Source: Verrucomicrobiia bacterium
Lineage (GTDB): Bacteria; Verrucomicrobiota; Verrucomicrobiia; Limisphaerales; UBA9464
Reading direction: 5' to 3'
Length of the DNA: 64,000 nucleotides
NCBI GenBank assembly: GCA_019634635.1
Contig: JAHCBB010000010.1
Coordinates: 62,001-126,000, forward strand
Below the pieces are notes generated by a model. It was not told the origin of the DNA. It was given only the letters and a program-made list of their open reading frames with translations, and did no database searches. Below, in pieces: positions 24,808-32,347 of this stretch. Made by a program: the position numbers and the translations under genes. The stretch's first letter is position 1. The number at the start of each line of letters is the position of its first letter.

Positions 24808-25338
24808 TCAAGGCGATTGTGGCAAAATGTTTTCCGCTCGGTCTTCCGGGCGAACCGGACTGCGGTGGGCCAGGACGGCGTCGGTCTGTCGTCGTCGAAA
24901 CGTTTCGTAGGCGGTGCGATGTTCGGGATGCCGGAGGCCGAGGATGGCCGCGGCCAGAAGGGCGGCATTCACTGCGCCCGCAACGCCGATGGCCATCGTG
25001 CCCACGGGGACACCTGCGGGCATCTGGACGATGCTCAGGAGGGAATCCATGCCGTTGAGGGCCTTGGATTGGACAGGTACACCCAGCACCGGGAGCACCG
25101 TCTTGCTCGCGCACATTCCGGGCAGGTGTGCCGCCCCACCCGCTCCCGCAATGAGGACTTCGAGACCGCGGCCTGCGGCGCTTTCGGCATACTCGAACAG
25201 CAGATCCGGAGTTCGGTGGGCGCTCACCACGCTGGCTTCGTATGGGATGCCGAGGGCTGCCAGTTGTTGCGCTGCGTGCTGCAGGGTCTCCCAGTCGCTC
25301 TGGGAGCCCATGATGATTCCGACCCGGGGTTGGCTCAT
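24808..25338 (-). CDS. purE: 5-(carboxyamino)imidazole ribonucleotide mutase PurE
   Basis: 176 aa from the ATG at the complement of 25336-25338; the longer frame to 25461 adds a non-homologous stretch. The class I PurE signature is complete: [64 protein letters not shown] and a [20 protein letters not shown] end. PurE moves the carboxylate of N5-CAIR to C4 of the imidazole in purine synthesis. The PurK partner is not in the window. It is followed by a strong terminator and stands alone on the minus strand. Confidence 0.95.
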   Translation of the reverse strand: MSQPRVGIIMGSQSDWETLQHAAQQLAALGIPYEASVVSAHRTPDLLFEYAESAAGRGLEVLIAGAGGAAHLPGMCASKTVLPVLGVPVQSKALNGMDSLLSIVQMPAGVPVGTMAIGVAGAVNAALLAAAILGLRHPEHRTAYETFRRRQTDAVLAHRSPVRPEDRAENILPQSP

Positions 25339-25465
25339 GCAGGCCAAGTGAAGGCTTGGAACCGGCCGCGGTTCAATCCGGAAGGCGACCGTCACGGAGT
25401 TCGGCGGCGACTTCGGGCGGGCGTCGCCGGTTCGTGAGTTGGGCGTGCGGCGGACTTCCACCGCA

Positions 25466-25837
25466 ATGGCGAAGCGGTTGCCCGACGAAGGGGTCCTGGT
25501 TCATTTTTCCGGGGTCATGACGCAGCGGCCGCCGGAAAGCTTTTCCGGGGGGTCTCCATCGGAGATCGCCCAGTTCATCCGCCACCGGCAGGATGCCCTC
25601 AGTCTGTTGCGCCGGGTGGTGGTGGAGGCGGACCGCACCCGGGTGCTGGACGTCAACCGCAACGAGCTGGTGTTTCCCGGGATCAGCTTTGGGCACCCAT
25701 GGCTGGCGACCATTTTGCGCGAGGCGGGCGCCTCCTTTGATCCCGCGACTCTCGGGACCCCGGGCAACACTCCGGGAGGCGTCCGGGAGTTCCGGGTATC
25801 CGCAAAGTACCCTTGGGCGCACGACCGGGTGGACTGA
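25466..25837 (+). CDS. Hypothetical protein
   Basis: 123 aa from the ATG at 25466 (a GTG-started frame begins at 25439). It is soluble, with no signal peptide or membrane segment. The body ([20 protein letters not shown], then [20 protein letters not shown]) looks like real protein rather than an antisense shadow, but I do not recognise a family. It lies divergently from purE (127 bases) and 208 bases upstream of the NRPS gene on the same strand. Any link to the NRPS is speculative. Confidence 0.5.
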   Translation: MAKRLPDEGVLVHFSGVMTQRPPESFSGGSPSEIAQFIRHRQDALSLLRRVVVEADRTRVLDVNRNELVFPGISFGHPWLATILREAGASFDPATLGTPGNTPGGVREFRVSAKYPWAHDRVD

Positions 25838-26045
25838 GGCACCCGGTGGCGACCTGGCCGGCTGGTCCTGGCGGTGCAAGCACCCGCCCATGGACCCCAA
25901 CGGAAGGATTGCAGAACGGCACCGGGTTTCGTGACCCTGCGGCGCGGTGGACCCTCTCATGACACTTCCAGTCGGGCAGGTCGCGCGCATCCATTTTGCG
26001 ATGCCCGGCGTGAAGGCCGGCTGAGCGGGTTTTGGCACCACTCCA

Positions 26046-29000
26046 ATGAACGCTGCACGGCATGGGTTCGAGCGGTCGGATTCGAGCGACATGACGCTGA
26101 GGAATTTGATCGCCAGCCATCGGACGCCAGGCACCGCCCCGGCGGTGCGAGGTCCGGCAGGGGCGTTGCTGGATCACGCCACGCTGTCCGGCCGAATCCG
26201 CGATTGGGCGCAGGCATTGAACGAAAAGGGAATCGGACGGAACGACCGGCTGGCGCTGGTGCTGCCCGATGGGCCGGGAACCGCTGTGCTGTCCCTTGCC
26301 GTATCCTCGGTGGCCACGGCGGCACCTCTGAACCCGGAGCTCTCCCGATCAGAGTTCGAGGCGCACCTGGACGGAATCCGGCCCTGCGCGGTGCTCCTTC
26401 CCGAGGCGGGGCATGCGGCCGCGGGCGGTGCGGCACAACGGCTGGGAATTCCGGTCTGGACGCTTGGCGATGCCGCCGGTTCGGTGGGCGTCCGGGGGGA
26501 GCCGCTGCGGCGGGAGATTCGGGCCGGTTGGGCCGGGCCGGACGATGTGGCGCTCCTGCTTCCGACTTCCGGCACCTCGGCGCGCCCGAAGCGGGTGCCG
26601 CTGACCCATCGGAACCTCTGCCGGGCCGCTTCGTGCATTCGTGAGGTGCTCGAACTGTCGTCCGAGGACTGCTGCCTCAACATCATGCCGTTGTTTCACA
26701 TTCACGGCCTGAGCCTTCTGTACGCCTCCCTCGCCGCCGGTGGCTCGGTGGCGTGTGTGCGACGTTTCGATCCGGGACGGTTTGCGGAGTGGTTGCAGGA
26801 GTTCCGGCCGACCTGGTTTTCGGCGGCTCCCGCCATGCACCGGATGCTGTTGGACGCCTTGCGGGGCGGCCCCGGGGTTCCGGCTGAGGGCAGGCTGCGG
26901 TTCATTCGCTCGGCCTCGGCGCCCATGCCGGCGGCGTGGATCCGCGAGATGGAGGCGTGTTTTGGGGTGCCGTTCATCGAGGCCTATGGGATGACGGAAA
27001 CCGGGCCACAAATTGCCAGCAACCGTCTGCCGCCCCATCCGCGCAAGCTGGGATCGGTGGGGCGCGCTGCGGGCCCCGAGGTGGCCGTCGCCGATCCGGT
27101 GGGGCGCCATCTGGGGCCGGGACAGCCGGGCGAGGTGGTGGTCCGCGGCCCCAATGTCGTCTGCGGGTACGACCAGGATCCCGTCGCCGATGCCCACGCG
27201 TTTCAGGACGGGTGGCTTCGCACCGGAGACCTTGGATACCTGGATGCCGATGGCGACCTGTTCATCACCGGACGCGTGTCCGACGTCATCAATCGGGGCG
27301 GGGAAAAGGTATCGCCGCATCACGTGGAGTCGGTGCTCCGGGAACACCCGGACGTTGCGCAGGCCGTGGTGTTTGCGACGGACCATCCGGTGCTCGGGCA
27401 GCTGCCCGCAGCGTTGGTCGTGCCCCGGCACCGGGATCGCGACGGGGCGGGGAACCCGCTGGGGGAGACGTTGCCATCCTGGCTGGCGAGCCGCCTTGCG
27501 CCGTTCGAGATGCCGCAGCCGATCCGGATCGTGGACGAAATCCCCGTGGGCCCTGGCGGAAAAATCCGGCGCCGCGAGCTGGCTGCGCTGCTGGCACAGG
27601 ATGCCCCCAAGTCCGATCCGGAGCCCGCACCCTCAACCGGGAACGACGCCACTCCGGTTCACCGGCGGCTGGCCGGCCTGTGGGAGGAGGTGCTCGGGGT
27701 CCGGCCGGACGGGCCCGAAGCAAACTTCTTTTCCTTGGGGGGGCATTCCCTGGCGGCGACCCGGCTGGCGGCAAGGGTCCGGGAGGTGTTCGGACTGGAC
27801 TTGTCCGAGGCCGTGGTCTTTCAGAAGCCGACGATTGCCGCCCTGGTGGGCGAGATCGGCCAGCAACTGGCCTGCCGGCTGGTGGAGGGGGGCTGGCATC
27901 TGGTACGTGGCGAGACGGGGACGGCCGTGGGTGGCCGGGATCGCGCGGTGCTGCGCCGGCGCCCGCGCGCCGCACCGCTCCCGCTGTCGTATGCGCAGCA
28001 GCGCCTCTGGTTTCTCGATCGCGTGGATTCCGGGCCCGCCTATCACATGGCGATCGCGCTGCGCCTGACCGGGCTCCTCGATCGTGCCGTCCTTGCGGCA
28101 GCGCTGGGCAGAATTCGCGACCGCCATGAGGTCCTGCGCACGACCTTCCCCGTGGTCGGAGGCGAGCCGGTCCAAAACGTGGGGGCCCCGGGGCTGGTGC
28201 CGGTCCCACTGCGTGAGTTGAACGTTCCTCAGCCCGCGGAGCCGGCGGCGGTTGAACAGGCCCTCCTGGAGGAGTTCGAGCGGCCCTTTGACCTTGCGGC
28301 GGGACCCCTGCTGCGGGCGGCCGTTGTGTCCACGGCACCGCGGGATCACCGGCTGCTCGTGACGGTGCATCACATTGTCTTCGACGGCTGGTCCACGGCG
28401 ATCTTTCTCCAGGAACTTTCGAGAACCTGTCGCGTGCTCGCCAGCGGGTGGACCGCCCTCCAGGACCTGTTCCCGCTTCCGTTGCAGTACGCGGACTACT
28501 CGGCCTGGCAGCGTGAGTGGTGCTGTGGTCCGGAATTTGAAGCGCAGCTGGACTACTGGCGGCGGCAGCTTCGTGAGGCTCCGGTTCTCTGCACCTTCCC
28601 GCCGGATCGGCCGCGTCCGGCGGTCCAGACCCACCGTGGCGCCTGCCTGTACCGGCGGATCCCTCCGGCGCAGGTTGCCGCACTGCGGGCCCTCGGACAT
28701 CGCCACCAGGCGACCCTCTACATGACGTTGCTGGCGACGTTCCAGGCCCTGCTTTCGCGCTATTCGGGCCAGCGGGACTGTGTCGTGGGCACTGCAGTCG
28801 CCAACCGGACCCACCCCGAACTGGAAAACCTGATTGGCTTTTTTGCCAACACGCTCGTCCTGAGGACAGACCTTTCCGGTGACCCGGATTTCCCGGAGTT
28901 GCTGGGCAGGGTCCGCTCCCTGTTTCTCGAGGCCCTGGCACATCAGGACGTTCCGTTTGAGCGGTTGGTGAACGCGCTCCATGTGGACCGTGATCTGAGC

Positions 29001-32000
29001 CGCATGCCGTTCTTCCAGGTCATGCTGGTGTTCCAGAACCTCCCCGGCACCGGGGGGGAACAGGCCATCGAACTGGGGCCTGATTTGCTGGCGCAGCCCA
29101 CGACGCTGGAGCGCCACGGCGCCAAGTTTGACCTGACCCTTTATCTGCAGGAGGACGTTTCCGGACTGGACGCGAACTGGCTGTACAATGCCGACCTTTA
29201 CGATCCGGAGACCGTGGGGCGCATCGCGGCTCATTTTGAGGCGATGCTGGAGCGGTTGGCGCAGGGAACGGTGACTTCCGTGTCCCATTGGACCCGGATC
29301 CCGGAGTCCGAAGCCCGCCGGCTGGACCTTCTCGGACGCGGCCCGAAGCAGGCGGAGGGGTCGCTGGTGTGCCATCATCACCAGTTCGAGGCGCTCGCCC
29401 GGGCGACGCCGGATGCCGAAGCGGTGGACGACGGCGTCCTGCGGCTCACCTATGGCGGGTTGAATGCGCGAGCCAATCGCCTGGCGCGGCGACTGCGGGA
29501 GGAGGGCGTCGGCATTGGTGTTCGCGTCGGAGTGCTGATGGCACGTTCCACCGACACCATCGTGAGCCTTCTGGCCATCTCGAAGGCTGGCGGGGTGTTT
29601 GTGGGACTTGATGCCTCGCATCCCGGGGAGCGGATCCGCTGGATTCTCGAAGATTCCGGGGTGTCCGTGGTGGTGACGGCGTCGCCGGGCCCGCTTCCGG
29701 AGGATGGCCGTCCCGGCGTGCGGACGATTGCGGCGGCTGAGGATGATGGCGCTTCCGGTTCGGATCCGGGCGACCTGGGGCCGATCGCGAGCCCGGAGGA
29801 TCTGGCCTACATCATTTACACATCGGGAACGATGGGGCGGCCGCGAGGTGTGACTCTTTCGCACGGCAACCTTGCCCACTACGTGGGGGCGTTGGGCGGC
29901 GTGCTGGGTGTCGGTCCGGGCGATCGGTATTTGCACACCGCCTCGTTCGGCTTTTCGTCGTCGGTCCGGCAGTTTGCATTGCCCCTGTGTTTGGGAGCGA
30001 CGGTTGTGGTGGCGTCACCGGCGGCGCAGAAGGATCCGTCGGCGTTGTGGGAGACCGTCGGGCGCGAGCGAATCACGGTGCTCGATCTCGTTCCATCCCA
30101 TTGGCGCCTGCTGTTGGAGGGGCCGGAAGCACCGTCAGGCGGCGGTGGGTCGCTGCGGTTGGTCGTGTCCGCCAGCGAACCGCTGCCCATGGACATCCCG
30201 CGCCGATGGCGCCGGCACTGGCCGTGCGGGGTCCGCTTTTTCAACCTGTACGGCCAGTCGGAAACCACTGGAATCGTGCTCGCCCACCGGCTTGACGACG
30301 GCGCGGGTGACCGCGGGCCGGTGACGCCGCTTGGACGTCCGATTCCCGGGATCCGCATCCGGGTGGTGGACTGCGATGGCGAACCGGCTCCTGCCGGGGT
30401 GGAAGGCGAAATCCAGGTGGCCGGTGGCGGGGTTGGCCCGGGCTATCTCAACGACCCGCCATTGACCGCCTCGCGTTTTATTGTGGATCCGAAGGATCCG
30501 GAAGGAACCCGGTGGTACCGCACCGGGGATCTCGGCCGGTTGCGTGCCGACGGCTGCCTGGAGTTTCTTGGGCGACGCGACCTGCAGGTCAAGGTGCGCG
30601 GGGTGCGGGTCGAGCCCGGGGAGATCGAGGGCGTATTGATGGAGCATCCCGACGTCCGGCGCTGCGCCGTGGTTGCGGAGACCCCGGCTCCCGCCGGAGC
30701 CTCGCGCCTGGTGGCCTTTGTCGAGCGGACGGATCCGGCGCCGGCGGATGATGCCTGGTGTCTCGCCCTGAGGGGCTGGCTTCGAAGCCGGCTCCCCCCG
30801 GCGCTGGTGCCGTCAGTGGTGCGGGTGCTGGAGCGCCTGCCCATGAATCCGAACGGCAAGCTGGACCGGCCGGCCCTGGTGAAGGCGGCGGCAGCGGCGG
30901 ACGGTGAATCCCGGGTGTTGTCACGGGAATTCCTGCCGCCCCGGACCCCCGTCGAGCAGTGTCTGGCCGACATCTGGCGCAACGTCCTCCGGGTGGATCG
31001 CGTCAGCAGGGAGGACAACTTCTTTGACCTGGGTGGCGATTCGCTGCTCAGCGTGCAGGTGGTGTTGCAGGCCCGGCAGGCCGGGCTCGATCACGACCTC
31101 CGGCTGCATTTCCGTCATCAGACGATCGCCTCCCTGGGCGACGCCGGACTGGGCTTTTGCGAACGGGCGGGCCGTGGCGGTGTTGTGGAGGCCCCGGCGC
31201 CCGACGCGGAGCGGGGTCCCGGGGCCGGCGGGGTCCGGATCGGGCCGCCTCCCGTGGCCGGGAGCGCTGCGTCCCCGGGGATTCGGATCCCCGTGGAACG
31301 TCTGCGGGCGTTTGGCCGCGAGGCGTTGGAACGCGCCGGGCTCGCGGCGGAGGGGGCGCGCGTGGTCACCGAGGTGCAACTCGAGGCCACCCTCCGCGGG
31401 CAGCCGACGCATCACATGGACAGCATTCCGCGCTATGCCCGGCGGCTCTCCGGCGGGCGGCTGAACGGGCAGCCGACGTTTCGCGTGGAGCGCGAGGACG
31501 CGGTGAGCGCGGTGCTGGATGCCGACAATGCGCCAGGCCAGTGGGCCGCGAGCGTGGCAATGGACCTGGCGATCCGGAAGGCGAAGGCGGGCGGCCTCGG
31601 CATGGTGACCGTGCGACGATCCAATCATCTGGGGGCCGCCGGCCATTACGCCTGGGAGGCGGCGCGCGAGGGATTGATCGGGTTTTGCTCGACCAATGGT
31701 CCGACGATCCTGGCCCCTACCGGCGGGGTCACCCCCACCTTTGGCAATAATCCGCTCGGCGTCGGGATCCCGGCAGGCAGGCACCGTCCGATCCTGCTGG
31801 ATATCGCGATGAGCGTGGCGCCCCGCGGCCGGATCGCCCGACAGGTGGCCCAGGGGCTGCCGCTGCCTGCGGGTTGGATCCTCGACCGGTTGGGGCGCCC
31901 GTCCACGGAACTCGCCGACCTTGCCGCCGGGTTGGGGGTGCCGATCGGCGGCCACAAGGGATACGGACTGGCCCTGGTTCTCGAGGTGATGTCCGGAGTG

Positions 32001-32339
32001 TTGAGCGGGGCCGGCTTCACCCTCGACCACGACCGCGAACGCCTGCGCGCCGACCCGGCGCCTGCGGACATTGGACACTGGTTCCTTGTCGTGGATCCCG
32101 GGCGATTCCTCCCGCGCCAGGAATTCGCCGCCCGCGTGGACCGGTTGATCGCGCAAACGAAATCAGGGGCCTGTGCGGAAGGCACGGACGAGATCCTGGT
32201 TCCCGGTGAGCGGGAACTGCGGACCCGGGAAATCAGCCTGAGGGAGGGGGCGTTCCTCGACCTCGCGACCCACCGAACTCTCATCGAGTACGGGAAGGTT
32301 GCCGGGCTGCAGACCCGTCTGGATCCCATCGAGGGCTAA
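26046..32339 (+). CDS. NRPS with C-terminal Ldh2/MDH2-type oxidoreductase (A-T-C-A-T-Red)
   Basis: 2097 aa; an ATG at 26091 is an alternative start. Domains in order: (1) an adenylation domain of acyl-CoA-ligase style, about 15-510, with LLLPTSGTSARPKRVPLTH and RTGDLGYLDADGD; (2) a carrier domain with FFSLGGHSL, phosphopantetheine Ser568; (3) a condensation domain, about 640-1070, with HHIVFDG at 775-781; (4) a second adenylation domain, about 1110-1615, with YIIYTSGTMGRPRG, NLYGQSETTG, YRTGDLG and NPNGKLDR; (5) a carrier domain with FFDLGGDSL, Ser1666; (6) about 1745-2090, a domain of the malate/lactate dehydrogenase Ldh2 family with a catalytic-type His1789, SNHLGAAGHYAW, PTFGNNPLGVGIPAG and PIGGHKGYGLALVLE. 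The first domain probably loads a carboxylic acid and C joins it to the second monomer. The reductase could act on a carrier-bound keto or imine group. Eight bases separate it from the A-T-TE gene. The product is unknown. Confidence 0.92.
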   Translation: MNAARHGFERSDSSDMTLRNLIASHRTPGTAPAVRGPAGALLDHATLSGRIRDWAQALNEKGIGRNDRLALVLPDGPGTAVLSLAVSSVATAAPLNPELSRSEFEAHLDGIRPCAVLLPEAGHAAAGGAAQRLGIPVWTLGDAAGSVGVRGEPLRREIRAGWAGPDDVALLLPTSGTSARPKRVPLTHRNLCRAASCIREVLELSSEDCCLNIMPLFHIHGLSLLYASLAAGGSVACVRRFDPGRFAEWLQEFRPTWFSAAPAMHRMLLDALRGGPGVPAEGRLRFIRSASAPMPAAWIREMEACFGVPFIEAYGMTETGPQIASNRLPPHPRKLGSVGRAAGPEVAVADPVGRHLGPGQPGEVVVRGPNVVCGYDQDPVADAHAFQDGWLRTGDLGYLDADGDLFITGRVSDVINRGGEKVSPHHVESVLREHPDVAQAVVFATDHPVLGQLPAALVVPRHRDRDGAGNPLGETLPSWLASRLAPFEMPQPIRIVDEIPVGPGGKIRRRELAALLAQDAPKSDPEPAPSTGNDATPVHRRLAGLWEEVLGVRPDGPEANFFSLGGHSLAATRLAARVREVFGLDLSEAVVFQKPTIAALVGEIGQQLACRLVEGGWHLVRGETGTAVGGRDRAVLRRRPRAAPLPLSYAQQRLWFLDRVDSGPAYHMAIALRLTGLLDRAVLAAALGRIRDRHEVLRTTFPVVGGEPVQNVGAPGLVPVPLRELNVPQPAEPAAVEQALLEEFERPFDLAAGPLLRAAVVSTAPRDHRLLVTVHHIVFDGWSTAIFLQELSRTCRVLASGWTALQDLFPLPLQYADYSAWQREWCCGPEFEAQLDYWRRQLREAPVLCTFPPDRPRPAVQTHRGACLYRRIPPAQVAALRALGHRHQATLYMTLLATFQALLSRYSGQRDCVVGTAVANRTHPELENLIGFFANTLVLRTDLSGDPDFPELLGRVRSLFLEALAHQDVPFERLVNALHVDRDLSRMPFFQVMLVFQNLPGTGGEQAIELGPDLLAQPTTLERHGAKFDLTLYLQEDVSGLDANWLYNADLYDPETVGRIAAHFEAMLERLAQGTVTSVSHWTRIPESEARRLDLLGRGPKQAEGSLVCHHHQFEALARATPDAEAVDDGVLRLTYGGLNARANRLARRLREEGVGIGVRVGVLMARSTDTIVSLLAISKAGGVFVGLDASHPGERIRWILEDSGVSVVVTASPGPLPEDGRPGVRTIAAAEDDGASGSDPGDLGPIASPEDLAYIIYTSGTMGRPRGVTLSHGNLAHYVGALGGVLGVGPGDRYLHTASFGFSSSVRQFALPLCLGATVVVASPAAQKDPSALWETVGRERITVLDLVPSHWRLLLEGPEAPSGGGGSLRLVVSASEPLPMDIPRRWRRHWPCGVRFFNLYGQSETTGIVLAHRLDDGAGDRGPVTPLGRPIPGIRIRVVDCDGEPAPAGVEGEIQVAGGGVGPGYLNDPPLTASRFIVDPKDPEGTRWYRTGDLGRLRADGCLEFLGRRDLQVKVRGVRVEPGEIEGVLMEHPDVRRCAVVAETPAPAGASRLVAFVERTDPAPADDAWCLALRGWLRSRLPPALVPSVVRVLERLPMNPNGKLDRPALVKAAAAADGESRVLSREFLPPRTPVEQCLADIWRNVLRVDRVSREDNFFDLGGDSLLSVQVVLQARQAGLDHDLRLHFRHQTIASLGDAGLGFCERAGRGGVVEAPAPDAERGPGAGGVRIGPPPVAGSAASPGIRIPVERLRAFGREALERAGLAAEGARVVTEVQLEATLRGQPTHHMDSIPRYARRLSGGRLNGQPTFRVEREDAVSAVLDADNAPGQWAASVAMDLAIRKAKAGGLGMVTVRRSNHLGAAGHYAWEAAREGLIGFCSTNGPTILAPTGGVTPTFGNNPLGVGIPAGRHRPILLDIAMSVAPRGRIARQVAQGLPLPAGWILDRLGRPSTELADLAAGLGVPIGGHKGYGLALVLEVMSGVLSGAGFTLDHDRERLRADPAPADIGHWFLVVDPGRFLPRQEFAARVDRLIAQTKSGACAEGTDEILVPGERELRTREISLREGAFLDLATHRTLIEYGKVAGLQTRLDPIEG

Positions 32340-32347
32340 GGATCGCC

